Assembly: GCA_964464375.1 (NCBI GenBank)
Contig: CAYXFU010000004.1
Coordinates: 62,001 to 126,000, forward strand
Length of the DNA: 64,000 bases
Reading direction: 5' to 3'
DNA from: CAIOZA01 sp964464375
GTDB taxonomy: Bacteria; Bacteroidota; Ignavibacteria; Kapaibacteriales; UBA2268
The translations under genes were made by a program, and so were the position numbers. The notes under the pieces are model-generated. The model made no database searches, was not told the origin of the DNA, and worked only from the letters and a program-made list of their open reading frames with translations. Shown here piece by piece: positions 8,000-16,419 of this stretch (within the stretch, counting starts at the first letter, position 1; each line of letters begins with the position of its first letter).

Positions 8000-9253
8000 A
8001 TGAGAAGAAAAATCTTAGCCACGATGATTGCTGTTTTTATCATTTCAGCATTTTATGTCATCAACTTGAATTCCAGACCGGAATACACACTGATTACAGG
8101 TAATAACTGCAGCAATTGCCACATAAACCCACAGGGAGGCGGTCAACGCACTTATGACGGTAGATATTTCAGGAATCAAACAAGTTTAATCGGAAAAAAA
8201 CTGGCGTTTTTCAAGAATTGGAATGAAGAGGAAAGTTCTTTAGATAAATATATGCTTTGGGGTTTCGATTACCGTATGCAGGATGCTATGCTTGGCGCCG
8301 AAAGAAGACTTTTCTCAATGCAGTTTACACCTTATTTATCAATTATGCCAACTGATTGGGTAACATTATCTATACAGTATAATTTAATAGGGGTATTACA
8401 TGACGCATTTGAGAAGGATCCGACAATGAGCAAATTCTATATAGGATTGTATCCCGGGCAAAAAGGTCTTCAGACAAGTGTTACATTTAAACCTGCAAGG
8501 GAATTGCCGTCATTAAAGGTTGGGTATTTCCAGCCTGCAATTGGCATGAGATATGATGACCACACAATGCTTAACAGGCAAATCTGGTATGCATTCCCAC
8601 CGATTTTGCCACCGGACAACGCAGAGTTAGGAGCAGAAGTAAACTACGAGTATGGACTTGATTTACAGCTAACCGGAGGAGTTTATGGAGGTAAGTCAAT
8701 GTCGGAAATAGCATTCTATGACAAATCATTCAAGAAGATTCCTATTGTCGAATCTGGAAGTGTGAGTTATCTAGGTAAAGTTGTTTATGCTCCACGCTTT
8801 GCAGAGAATTTAATTAATACTTTCGTTGGGGCGAGTTACCTAGTGAATAGTGATTACTCCTTGATTAATGCTTTTGCCGGGGTTGGATTGACAGATTATG
8901 TCTCGCTTTCAGGTGAATATGTTATTTCGGACAAGAAAGACCTTAAGAAATCAAATGTCTATATGACACAATTATTATATCAGCCGATACCGGCAGTAAA
9001 TGTATATGTTAGATATGAGAATTCAGTAACTCAGGATCATATTGTTCCGGCTGAAATAATAGAAGGTCAAACAACACCAAACTATAGTGAATTTACAAAC
9101 GAAAAAATAGTTCTCGGTCTGGGAGTATTTGTAATTCCTAATCTTGAATTGAAACCTGAATACCGCATGTTGAGTTATAAAAACACAGCCGGCAGTAACT
9201 ATGTTATGGAACCCTCGAACGAGTGGGCTTTACAATTGCATCTATACTATTAA
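8000..9253 (+). CDS. Outer-membrane beta-barrel protein with N-terminal CXXCH haem motif
   Basis: A 417-residue exported protein. After a signal peptide (residues 1-22) comes a short segment with one c-type haem attachment site, NCSNCH, within the pattern NCxxCHxxPxGGG (CHINPQGGGQRT). The remaining roughly 340 residues are alternating aromatic/polar strands typical of a beta-barrel, ending in the outer-membrane signature WALQLHLYY. It therefore looks like a porin-like barrel carrying a single haem near its periplasmic end. ATG 8000 is preferred over an ATG at 7964 because it starts directly with a basic signal-peptide n-region (MRRK). It heads a three-gene operon with a YceI protein (12 bp downstream) and a Rieske protein, suggesting redox work across the envelope. 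Substrate unknown. Confidence 0.7.
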   Translation: MRRKILATMIAVFIISAFYVINLNSRPEYTLITGNNCSNCHINPQGGGQRTYDGRYFRNQTSLIGKKLAFFKNWNEEESSLDKYMLWGFDYRMQDAMLGAERRLFSMQFTPYLSIMPTDWVTLSIQYNLIGVLHDAFEKDPTMSKFYIGLYPGQKGLQTSVTFKPARELPSLKVGYFQPAIGMRYDDHTMLNRQIWYAFPPILPPDNAELGAEVNYEYGLDLQLTGGVYGGKSMSEIAFYDKSFKKIPIVESGSVSYLGKVVYAPRFAENLINTFVGASYLVNSDYSLINAFAGVGLTDYVSLSGEYVISDKKDLKKSNVYMTQLLYQPIPAVNVYVRYENSVTQDHIVPAEIIEGQTTPNYSEFTNEKIVLGLGVFVIPNLELKPEYRMLSYKNTAGSNYVMEPSNEWALQLHLYY

Positions 9254-9265
9254 GGAGATTTTAAA

Positions 9266-10279
9266 ATGAAGTGGAAAGTATTAGCTGTTATATGTTTTGT
9301 TATGATCATCCCACTGCTTGGTGTGTGGCTGCATGATTCAAATGACTATGGATCGAAGCTGTTCTTCAGCAAAGAAAAAAAGGAAATTGTAATAAAAGTA
9401 AAGGATGACCTTTTCGGTGGAGAAGTATCTAAAACCGAGTGGCAAGAAGGCTTTTGGCTGGGATTGCTTCCGCCTACGGATAAACTTTCGATCAGGATAA
9501 TGCTCGGAGTAGTACCACTTGGTTCCATGCTCCTTGGCTTAGGAGCTATCTGCCTATTTATGAATTTTAGACAAAAAGTATTCAAAAATAATATTAAGGA
9601 AAAATCAATGAAAAGCACAACTAAAATCGGACTCATCGCATTGCTACTGATGGCATTTCTGGTGAATAATTCTTATTCCACAGATCTGAAACTGGGTGTA
9701 TCAGGCAAAAAGCAATTCAAGGCAAACAAATCAGTAGGTCCTCTTGAACTGAAATTTGTTAGCACTGCCCCACTTGAAGAAATCAGAGGAGCAGTAAGTG
9801 ATAATCTCATCCAAAGCACAGTTTATCTGGATCCTTCGAATCTTGAAGGAATAAGCGGAAAAGTGAGTTATCAGACTAAAAACCTCGAAACAGGGCTTAA
9901 GACCAGAGACGAACATTTGAGAAGTGATGAATGGCTCGATGCCGATAAGTATCCTGAAATATCTTTCGAAGTCAAAGGTATGAAAGATATTAAAATCATT
10001 AGCTCTGATGGCGGTAAGGGTACAATTGAAGCAACAGTAATGGGTACTTACAGCATGCATGGCAAAACAAAATCAATTGTTGTTCCAATTAAACTAATTT
10101 ATATCAAAGAATCAGAAAGCTCAAAGAAAAGAGCATCCGGCGATTTTCTTTCAGTGGAAGGAAAATTTCAGATTGCTTTAAAGGATTTTGAAGTCGGTGG
10201 AAAAAAGATGTCAACTATTGGAAGCAAGGTTGGCGAAAAAATAGATATAAACTTTAGATTGTTCTATAACGTCCAATAA
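9266..10279 (+). CDS. Membrane-anchored YceI-domain protein (apparent in-frame fusion)
   Basis: A 337-residue protein with two parts. Residues 1-114 have hydrophobic segments at about 4-22 and 77-101 with a periplasmic-type loop between. Residues 115-137 (MKSTTKIGLIALLLMAFL) look like a normal signal peptide, followed by a YceI-like lipocalin-fold domain (about 138-337). Typical YceI patterns are present: 'S.v.ld...le', HLRSDEWLDADKYPEISFE, and a final IDINFRLFYNV. YceI proteins bind isoprenoid-type lipids such as ubiquinone analogues in the periplasm. An AAGGA lies just before the internal ATG 9608, so the YceI part may also be made separately. An AAGGAG precedes ATG 9266. It is the second gene of the haem-barrel/Rieske operon. 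Confidence 0.75.
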   Translation: MKWKVLAVICFVMIIPLLGVWLHDSNDYGSKLFFSKEKKEIVIKVKDDLFGGEVSKTEWQEGFWLGLLPPTDKLSIRIMLGVVPLGSMLLGLGAICLFMNFRQKVFKNNIKEKSMKSTTKIGLIALLLMAFLVNNSYSTDLKLGVSGKKQFKANKSVGPLELKFVSTAPLEEIRGAVSDNLIQSTVYLDPSNLEGISGKVSYQTKNLETGLKTRDEHLRSDEWLDADKYPEISFEVKGMKDIKIISSDGGKGTIEATVMGTYSMHGKTKSIVVPIKLIYIKESESSKKRASGDFLSVEGKFQIALKDFEVGGKKMSTIGSKVGEKIDINFRLFYNVQ

Positions 10280-10313
10280 TTTATATTTATTTACATTCTC
10301 TCAAGATGAATCT

Positions 10314-10772
10314 ATGATTAAGGACGCAAACAACAAAAGACGCGATTTTCTGCGTCAGACAGGAACAGTCATCGGAATTGGACTAATGCTACCTGTGTTG
10401 CCAGCTTTTATTAGCTCGTGCAGCTCATCGACTCCAATAGGACCATCAGAAATTACTATTAATATTTCAGATTATGCCGGACTGAGTGTTGATGGAACTG
10501 CGGTTTATGTGTCAAAGAACGGTTTTAACTCAGGCAAACCTGTAATAGTTACAAGACTTTCTTCAGGAGTGTTCAGGGTGCTTTCCGCTAAATGTACTCA
10601 TGAGGGTGAAACTGTTGGTTTGCCAACCGGCAGTACTATGCGTTGCCCGAGTCATGGTGCAGTATTTTCGACAGTGGATGGAACAGTGATTAGCGGACCG
10701 GCTAACTCGCCTTTACAAAAATTTACTGGTACTTTTGATACTGTGAATAATACACTAATAATTAGTACTTAA
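10314..10772 (+). CDS. Rieske [2Fe-2S] lipoprotein with twin-arginine signal
   Basis: A 152-residue protein. The N-terminus carries a twin-arginine-like motif (KRRDFLRQTG), a hydrophobic segment and a lipobox-like ISSC, so the folded iron-sulfur protein is probably exported by Tat and may be lipid-anchored. The cluster-binding boxes are CTHEG (about residues 98-102) and CPSHG (about 116-120), the CxH...CxxH pair of Rieske proteins. The domain is the small type seen in stand-alone Rieske proteins rather than a full bc1 subunit, and no cytochrome b gene is adjacent. It is the last gene of the operon with the haem-motif barrel and the YceI protein, 34 bp after the latter. A good terminator follows. 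Role in periplasmic electron transfer is inferred. Confidence 0.88.
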   Translation: MIKDANNKRRDFLRQTGTVIGIGLMLPVLPAFISSCSSSTPIGPSEITINISDYAGLSVDGTAVYVSKNGFNSGKPVIVTRLSSGVFRVLSAKCTHEGETVGLPTGSTMRCPSHGAVFSTVDGTVISGPANSPLQKFTGTFDTVNNTLIIST

Positions 10773-10795
10773 GAAAATTACACATAATTGAAATG

Positions 10796-10826
10796 AATGG
10801 CTGTCTCACAAGGACAGCCATTTTTT
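10796..10826 (+). terminator. Rho-independent terminator of the haem-barrel/YceI/Rieske operon
   Basis: AATGGCTGTC (10796-10805) pairs with GACAGCCATT (10813-10822) around a 7-nt loop, followed by a T run to 10826. It lies 23 bp after the Rieske stop. Confidence 0.9.
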
Positions 10827-11148
10827 CAATGAACAACCACAGTGAAATACAGAATTGTTCTCAATATCAATCGGAGAGGGAATTAATACAATTTGCATCG
10901 TTTGCACTATGTTTTTCAATTATTTTGGTCGCTCCGATGGAGCTTTGACTTTTTTGATATTTAATCTCTGACGGGATAAAGAAGCGAAAAAAAATTTATG
11001 GATCTACAAATATTGAACTCCCATGGAGTTCTTTTCTTCCTATCAAGCAGTGATTGAATATTTGTTCTTTCCCGTGCCTCTGACAGCAAATTGAAATTGG
11101 GGGGGATTTCCTATGAATAGTAAAAAGTTCTAATGCGCAATTATGCAT
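10827..11148. repeat. Non-coding region with palindrome/AATATTTGT repeats
   Basis: No gene seen. At 11001-11031 a unit reads GATCTACAAATATT followed by GAACTCCCATGGAGTTC. At 11041-11066 a second unit in the opposite direction reads GTGATTGAATATTTGTTC. The stretch 10940-11070 aligns by eye with 24990-25110, including an AATCTCTGACGGGAT segment matching AATCCCTAACGGGAT. A dispersed repeat family. Confidence 0.75.
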
Positions 11149-11177
11149 AAAAAAAGGGTTACCGAGTGGTAACCCTT
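11149..11177 (-). terminator. Rho-independent terminator of the Cys-repeat lipoprotein gene
   Basis: On the minus strand AAGGGTTACC and GGTAACCCTT (11154-11163 and 11168-11177 on plus) form a 10-bp stem with a GAGT/ACTC loop, followed by a T run (plus-strand A run 11149-11155). It sits 23 bp after the stop of the minus-strand gene. Confidence 0.88.
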
Positions 11178-11199
11178 GATATTAGAAAAATTATGATTA

Positions 11200-13749
11200 C
11201 TAATTTCTTCTTAGTTGAATTGTTTCAGTCTTTACAATACAATCTGTATAAATAAGAGTGAATTCCTTAATTACGTAACCATCCTTGATAATCCGAACTA
11301 AATATGAGTCAGGTGCACAAATATTTTCTCTTCCATAATTGCCTTCAGGATTAGTGTAACCATCAAACACTATATCCCCATTCTTCCTAACTTCTATTCT
11401 CGCATCACTGATAGCTGTTCCAGTTGAATCATCTTGTACGTGAAGTTTAAAAATTGCAGTACAGCAGGTTTCTCTAACAAGTGTTCTTTCAACTTCGACA
11501 GTGTCGTTACATCCGATTTCGATGTTGAATTCCTGCACTTTATAACCATCTCTTGCAACTCTGATTGCGTAAATACCTCTGCATAGTTCTCTGAATGTGA
11601 TTGTGCCATCCAAACCTGCAGGACCTGATCTGACAATAGTACCGGACTTAGTAACTTTAACTCCTGTATTCGCAAGTGCTTCGCCACCTTCGTTTTTGAA
11701 GATGAATTTTACCACACCATTGCAACAGCTATCTCTTTCTACAGCATTGATTGTTTTTTCATATACTACAGTATCGTTACAATCAAGAGTAAATGAGAAT
11801 TCCATACCTGTATATCCATCCTTACTGATGTCAATACCGTAAGTTCCTTCGCAAAGTCTAGTGAATACAACAGCTCCATCATTATTTGTAGTATATTGTG
11901 AAAGCTTTGTTCCATTCTTCCATAAGCGAACGGTGGCAGGAGTTAATCTATTACCCTGTGCATCTTTGACTATAATCTTTACAACACCATTGCAGCAGGA
12001 ATCAGTTTCACTAGCTACCAGATTCTTTTCATAAGTTACAGTGTCATTGCAGCCTATTGTGAAGTTGAATTCCTGACCTTTATAGCCATCTCTGCCCATG
12101 CTTACACCATAAGTACCTGGACAAAGTCTTGTAAATATGACATAACCATCGTTATTTGTTCTGTATTCACCAAGAAGAGTTCCACCTTTCCACAATTTTA
12201 CAAGAGCATTATATAATCGCTCGCCACCTGAATTCCGAACGAATATTTTAGCCACTCCGTTACAGCAGGAATCAGTTTCAGTCCTGTTCATTAATTTTTC
12301 GAATTCCTTAGTTTGATTGCATGGCAATTCAATTGAGAAATCTGTAGATTTGTAACCCTCTTTAATTATTATGAAGGAATACTTTCCGGAGCATAATTCT
12401 TTGAAAATAGCTGATCCTTCAACAACAGTTTCAGTTTTGATTAACTTATCACCGATAAACATTTTTACTGTTGCTCCGTTTAGAGCCGCTTTTGTACTTG
12501 CATCTTTAGGATAAACTTTAATTATACCCTTACAGCACGTATCAGCACCATTATAATATAGTGTTTTTTCAATATTGACTGTATCGTCGCATCCCATAGT
12601 CTGTGAGAATTCAATAGACTTATAGTTTGTTCTGATTATAGAGAAACTGTAATCACCCTGGCAAATGCCTGTCATAGTTACTCTGCCTTCGGCGTTTGTA
12701 TAAACTGTTCCTACTTTTGTGCTGCCTTTGAACAAATTAATTGTGGCTTCACGAATAGCTGCTCCGGTACTATCCTGTACCTTGATATTAATTACACCGT
12801 TACAGCATTCAATTGCCGATAGTTCTTTCTTAACTTCGACAGTATCGCTGCAATCCATTTCGACAGCAAATTCCATTGTAGTAAAGCCATCTTTTGAGAT
12901 TAGCATACTATATGTGCCTTTGCATAATTCACGGAACACAACCGGTTCATTCCCTACTGACAATCTGGATAATTCAGTTCCATTTTTTCTTAATTTAACA
13001 ATTGCTCCTGTAAGGAGGTTTCCAGTTTTTATGTCAACAGGATTAATCTTCATCACTCCATTGCAGCATGAATCCTTTTCGAATACTGCCATATAAAGTG
13101 TTCTGTTTACATAATTGCTTGAATCACATCCTTCTACACGAATACCGTCAGTTTCTCTGACGTTAAATCCGGTTTTTGAAAGACGTACCCAATACGTACC
13201 GCCACAAACTTCCTCGAAAACTATTCTTCCTTCACTGTTTGTCGATGATTTTCTCTTAATAGTCGAACCCTGGTTCAGTCTTACTTCAACACCACTAATG
13301 ATTGATGAATCTTTAGCAGAGCGAACAGTTAGTTCAATCCTACCGCAACATGTATCCTGATATTGCATTTGTACAACAACTTTACTTCGGTCTTGATTGC
13401 CTAGCGTTTTGATGAAATTTTCCTGAAAAGGTTTCAGATCAGGATGAATGATTCTTAAATCAACATTTGTCAAATCATTCTGTAGTGATGAAAACTCAAA
13501 ATTGCCATCTTCATCTGTAGTGTCACGTTGCAGGACTTCATCAGCGAGTATAGCTGTTTTCGATTTCTGAACGAGAACTGCTTCCATCACAGCATTTGGA
13601 ATTGGAATATTCTGCTTGTCCACCAGTATACCTTTGACTTTAATAGGGTCTGAAGGTGCTACAACTGATTTTTCACAAGCTACAACAAGTGCGATTATCA
13701 TAGCAAAAAGCATGACAATAGCTAATCGAAAGGAGTAAAAGTTTTTCAA
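11200..13749 (-). CDS. Large lipoprotein with eight Cys-rich carboxypeptidase-regulatory-like repeats
   Basis: An 849-residue exported lipoprotein (lipobox LVVAC, Cys 25). A first regulatory-like beta-sandwich domain (about 35-130) is followed by eight tandem repeats of about 90 residues. Each begins with a CC pair (DSCCNGVVKI in the best copies). A third Cys lies in an 'F..LC.GTY' segment and a fourth in 'CNDTV..EK'. The repeats keep the Cna-B/CarboxypepD_reg pattern 'A.V.L.k.Gt....T...G.v.f..lc.GtY...i.kdGY...eF'. All 32 repeat cysteines are conserved in position. TTG 13749 is the start, supported by GGGGA six bases upstream. The protein is probably a rod of disulfide-stabilised beta-sandwiches anchored in a membrane. 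Function unknown. It is monocistronic with its own terminator. Confidence 0.8.
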   Translation of the reverse strand: MKNFYSFRLAIVMLFAMIIALVVACEKSVVAPSDPIKVKGILVDKQNIPIPNAVMEAVLVQKSKTAILADEVLQRDTTDEDGNFEFSSLQNDLTNVDLRIIHPDLKPFQENFIKTLGNQDRSKVVVQMQYQDTCCGRIELTVRSAKDSSIISGVEVRLNQGSTIKRKSSTNSEGRIVFEEVCGGTYWVRLSKTGFNVRETDGIRVEGCDSSNYVNRTLYMAVFEKDSCCNGVMKINPVDIKTGNLLTGAIVKLRKNGTELSRLSVGNEPVVFRELCKGTYSMLISKDGFTTMEFAVEMDCSDTVEVKKELSAIECCNGVINIKVQDSTGAAIREATINLFKGSTKVGTVYTNAEGRVTMTGICQGDYSFSIIRTNYKSIEFSQTMGCDDTVNIEKTLYYNGADTCCKGIIKVYPKDASTKAALNGATVKMFIGDKLIKTETVVEGSAIFKELCSGKYSFIIIKEGYKSTDFSIELPCNQTKEFEKLMNRTETDSCCNGVAKIFVRNSGGERLYNALVKLWKGGTLLGEYRTNNDGYVIFTRLCPGTYGVSMGRDGYKGQEFNFTIGCNDTVTYEKNLVASETDSCCNGVVKIIVKDAQGNRLTPATVRLWKNGTKLSQYTTNNDGAVVFTRLCEGTYGIDISKDGYTGMEFSFTLDCNDTVVYEKTINAVERDSCCNGVVKFIFKNEGGEALANTGVKVTKSGTIVRSGPAGLDGTITFRELCRGIYAIRVARDGYKVQEFNIEIGCNDTVEVERTLVRETCCTAIFKLHVQDDSTGTAISDARIEVRKNGDIVFDGYTNPEGNYGRENICAPDSYLVRIIKDGYVIKEFTLIYTDCIVKTETIQLRRN

Positions 13750-14097
13750 GGCAATTCCCCTGATATATTTAAAAAAATGATCATTATCCTACAATAAAGT
13801 AAATAAGAAATGCTTGAACCGAAATTATGTTACAAAATAAATAAAAATAATTTAAAAAAAATATTTTTTCTTTGTTTGGAACCTTGTGAATCATCTTTTT
13901 ACAAGAATTATGAACTGAAAATTAACTTTGTGTTATTAAAATGTTAATATTTTTTTTGTTTTTATTTACTTTTTATCGTAGATTGACTGTGTAAAAAATT
14001 ACACACTTTTCAAGAGTTTCTGTTTTTATCCATTTTGTTAAACAAATGTTAGCCTGAAATTATTGTTGATTTTTACAACAAATAAGAGGAATGAACA
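13750..14097. other. AT-rich divergent intergenic region
   Basis: 348 bp between the minus-strand Cys-repeat lipoprotein and the plus-strand LysE-type gene. It is very A/T-rich with long T runs. A TAACTTTG at 13923-13930 fits the Bacteroidota -7 box TAnnTTTG, with TTTA 21 bp upstream (13898-13901) as a poor -33 box, so a promoter for the LysE-type gene is possible. No small gene or RNA recognised. Confidence 0.4.
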
Positions 14098-14814
14098 ATG
14101 CTGATGTCTCTGATCGTAGGAGCCGTAGTAGGTTTCATTTTGGCTTTGCCTCCTGGACCCGTTGCCGTTACAGCAATGAAGCTTGCCTTAAACAAAGGCT
14201 CGAGACATGGTGTCCTCGCAAGTATGGGTACAGCATTGATGGACTTCTTATTCTGTTTAATCTCTGTTTTCGCAACATCCGCTTTTATTCAAATAATAGA
14301 TACTGTCTCGATTGATTACCCGGTAGCTGTTCTGGTTTTTCAATTGGTCGTAATAGCAGGCATCGTAGTCTATGGAATAATCAATCTAAAGCCCAAAAAG
14401 AATATTAACATAGAAGCTATAGCCGAAACTCAGCGTCCCAAGTTTATTGAATATCTGACTCATAGAGGTCCTTTTCTTTTAGGATTTGCCGTTGCTCTGG
14501 CGAACATAGCCAATCCAACATTTCTGGCTTCCATTTCTTACGTTGCTATGCAAATTCAAAAATGGGGACTTATTGAGCAAACATTTTTAGGAAAGACAAT
14601 CTTCTCAGTCGGTTTCGGTCTTGGTACTTTCCTGTGGCTATACATAATGGTAAGAGTCCTGATCTACTACAAACCAAGAATGTCTCCGGCATTTATCGCT
14701 AAAATCAGAAAGTTCGCCGGTATCACCTTGATAGGATTTGGTACTCTTTTAGGTTATCGCGTTATCGAAATCACCAAATGGTCAGAGATTCTTCGCCTCA
14801 TCTTTGCCTTGTAA
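14098..14814 (+). CDS. LysE/RhtB-family amino-acid exporter-like membrane protein
   Basis: A 238-residue inner-membrane protein with about six hydrophobic helices. The N-terminus (GAVVGFILALPPGPVAVTAM) is the LysE-family signature with the PPGP motif in helix 1. It is followed by a small-residue-rich 'G.r.Gvlas.Gta..D' loop and a second-half 'FllGFavalaNiaNPtf' segment. LysE-family members export amino acids or related metabolites driven by the proton gradient. The substrate here cannot be told. ATG 14098 follows AGAGGA by 7 nt. The next ATG, two codons on, is equally in frame but more distant. Monocistronic. Confidence 0.82.
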   Translation: MLMSLIVGAVVGFILALPPGPVAVTAMKLALNKGSRHGVLASMGTALMDFLFCLISVFATSAFIQIIDTVSIDYPVAVLVFQLVVIAGIVVYGIINLKPKKNINIEAIAETQRPKFIEYLTHRGPFLLGFAVALANIANPTFLASISYVAMQIQKWGLIEQTFLGKTIFSVGFGLGTFLWLYIMVRVLIYYKPRMSPAFIAKIRKFAGITLIGFGTLLGYRVIEITKWSEILRLIFAL

Positions 14815-15031
14815 AAAAAGTAAATCAAAATATTTTCTATTAAGATTAATCCCCTACGGGGAAATTTTCCCTTTTTGTGGAGATTATATGCTTTATTCCT
14901 AACACAATGCAATAGAAAATATTATAAATATTTTGATAGTATCCTCCTTTAAACCAAAGAAATTTCTTCAGAATCGTTTTTCTATTGCATATTCGGGTTT
15001 ATTTTAGAAGTCTTACTAATCCAATCTTAAT

Positions 15032-15475
15032 TTAATCCGGTACAGCCAGACCCTTCGCTTTGATCAAAGATTCATAAAGCATATCCCGCACAAACAAAAT
15101 TCTCAGCAGTCTGCCATAGACATCGAAGTCAGCTTCAGCACTGTCACGCTTAATGGTCACTCTTTGCCCTTTAAGCATAGAGTCAGCAAAGCTTTTAGCA
15201 AGATGACCAAGCACATAGGCTGAGTCCTCACTTATGCCTGCCTTCGCCGCCTGATCCGTCAGACGTGAATTGTGCTTTGTTTCGAAGCAATCCAAATTGA
15301 GCACACGCACCGAAAATTCCTCCCCCTTAATTAGAATCGTGAATGTATCGCCATCGACGATCCGCTCCACGTCCACCTGTGAGTCATAATCAACAAACGG
15401 ATTGGGATTTGTACATTCAGGTGAGCAAGCAGAAATCACCAAAACTGCCATAGCAAAAAACATATTTTTTATCAT
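15032..15475 (-). CDS. Lipoprotein thermonuclease (SNase-like)
   Basis: A 147-residue protein with a short signal peptide ending in the lipobox VISAC, then a staphylococcal-nuclease-like OB-fold domain. The metal-binding DGDTF is present (VERIVDGDTF). So are the catalytic arginine and glutamate in VRVLNLDCFETKH and the second arginine in YGRLLRILFV. The domain cleaves DNA or RNA with Ca2+ in known members, and here it would act outside the inner membrane. The C-terminal end is short (GLAVPD), about 15 residues less than many family members, but the conserved core is complete. No Shine-Dalgarno site is evident. It stands alone. Confidence 0.82.
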   Translation of the reverse strand: MIKNMFFAMAVLVISACSPECTNPNPFVDYDSQVDVERIVDGDTFTILIKGEEFSVRVLNLDCFETKHNSRLTDQAAKAGISEDSAYVLGHLAKSFADSMLKGQRVTIKRDSAEADFDVYGRLLRILFVRDMLYESLIKAKGLAVPD

Positions 15476-15653
15476 AATCTTGTCTGATTTATTATTATTT
15501 GAATTCTAATCACTACAAATATAACAGAAGATATGCCATGAAGTGACATAATAATAGTTTGGTTCATAATTAAATCCAAGCATTATGAATTAGAATATCA
15601 ACACAGGCAAATAAACCAAGAGAAACGTCAATAGAAATTTTTTGGAGGGGATT

Positions 15654-15740
15654 ATGTCAAAAAAAGTTGCAGCCAAAGATGATTCGTTCCTTAACACGCT
15701 CCTGCCTTTGGTAGGTCATGCATCCTGCTTGACCTCTTAA
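15654..15740 (+). pseudogene. Short ORF resembling an Hfq N-terminus, cut off by a hairpin
   Basis: A strong GGAGGGG is followed 4 nt later by ATG 15654 and 28 codons (MSKKVAAKDDSFLNTLL...). The first 17 residues resemble the start of Hfq proteins, where 'D.FLN.lR' begins helix 1. The frame then runs into a hairpin (AGGTCA 15713-15718 with TGACCT 15730-15735) and stops. No continuation of Hfq is seen downstream. It may be a decayed hfq remnant interrupted by a repeat, or a chance ORF. The match is only about seven residues. Confidence 0.25.
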
Positions 15741-15743
15741 TAA

Positions 15744-15870
15744 TGGACAAACAAGGATGTTTGTCCTACAATAACTGCACTTGCCCTCTCTAATTGTTGG
15801 ATAAGGTTAGGTTGAGGACAATTCTGTAATTGTATTTTCTTGCTAATTTGAAACAACAAATATTATGCAA
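15744..15870. repeat. Hairpin and dispersed repeat shared with 32.4 kb
   Basis: GGACAAACA...TGTTTGTCC forms a 9-bp hairpin at about 15744-15765. The following 15786-15830 (CTAATTGTTGGAT through GAGGACAATTCTGTA) aligns by eye with 32410-32450. No gene. Confidence 0.6.
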
Positions 15871-15877
15871 TCTTTAG

Positions 15878-16027
15878 TTTTTCCCCGCCTTCCCAAAGAG
15901 GGGTGGCTCGACGCTGTCAACCCTCTCCATTAATGGAGAGGGAGTAAGAATCGATGTCTCCGGTTTGGCTCCGGGGATGTATTTTGTTAGGATTGGGGAT
16001 AAAGTCAGCAAATTTGTGAAGATATAA
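15878..16027 (+). pseudogene. Orphan T9SS sorting-signal cassette, copy D
   Basis: An open frame without its own start runs from just after a TAG (15875-15877) to TAA 16025-16027. It ends in RIDVSGLAPGMYFVRIGDK then a short KFVKI tail. This is nearly identical to the last residues of the T9SS protein encoded at 32661-33887. Immediately before the tail lies a perfect 22-bp palindrome (15921-15942, half-site CCCTCTCCATT), read through in frame. The upstream part (TAGTTTTTCCCC onward) matches the DNA directly after that gene's stop at 33886. No passenger protein is attached. Confidence 0.75.
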
Positions 16028-16117
16028 ATTTGTATTCAGCTACGGAGTAGCGACCTGTGTGTAGAAAACGGAAAATAAAACGAAACAGAGCTCCATCGGA
16101 GCGTTCTGGAAAATTAA

Positions 16118-16312
16118 ATTTCCGTAGGGGCGAACGACCGTTCGTCCTTACAAAGCGAGGTGAGGATATTTAATGTGTTTGGGCAGACAGTGTCATTCGT
16201 TCGGGCGGGTTTAGAACCCGCCCCTACAATAAGAATCGATATTTCCTGTTTGGCTCCTGGTATGTGTTTTGTGAGAATTGGGGATAGAGTAAATAAATTT
16301 GTGAAGATTTGA
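16118..16312 (+). pseudogene. Orphan T9SS sorting-signal cassette, copy B
   Basis: An uninterrupted 64-codon frame directly after a TAA, without a start codon of its own, ending at TGA 16310-16312. It corresponds residue for residue to the end of the protein encoded at 32661-33887: ISV, then a hairpin-encoded GANDRSSLQ, then SEVRIFNVFG, a second hairpin-encoded stretch, then RIDISCLAPGMCFVRIGDR. A 28-bp near-palindrome (16124-16151) and a 9-bp-stem hairpin (16203-16223, GGGCGGGTT/AACCCGCCC) sit at the same two positions as in the gene copy. An unrelated minus-strand open frame covering this area is dismissed. The region 16313-16419 after it is plain AT-rich DNA leading to the next gene. Confidence 0.8.
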
Positions 16313-16419
16313 GAAAAATATTTATATTTTGTAACCTTTTTGCGTTTAATGTGTTTAATATATAATGAATCGACAATTTTTCGATTTGTTATTATAGTTA
16401 ACAAATAACAGAATAAAAT

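Noticed and set aside
9346..10060. Minus-strand open frames opposite the YceI gene
   Set aside because: Shadows of a clearly coding plus-strand gene.
10827..11148. Possible CRISPR array from repeated AATATTTGT segments (also at 25.0-25.2 kb)
   Set aside because: Units are unevenly spaced, occur in both directions, and the constant part is only about 9-14 bases next to variable palindromes. No leader or cas gene is present.
16114..16404. 96-codon minus-strand open frame
   Set aside because: It is antisense to orphan cassette B, which has a recognisable T9SS tail on the plus strand. No coding signature on minus.
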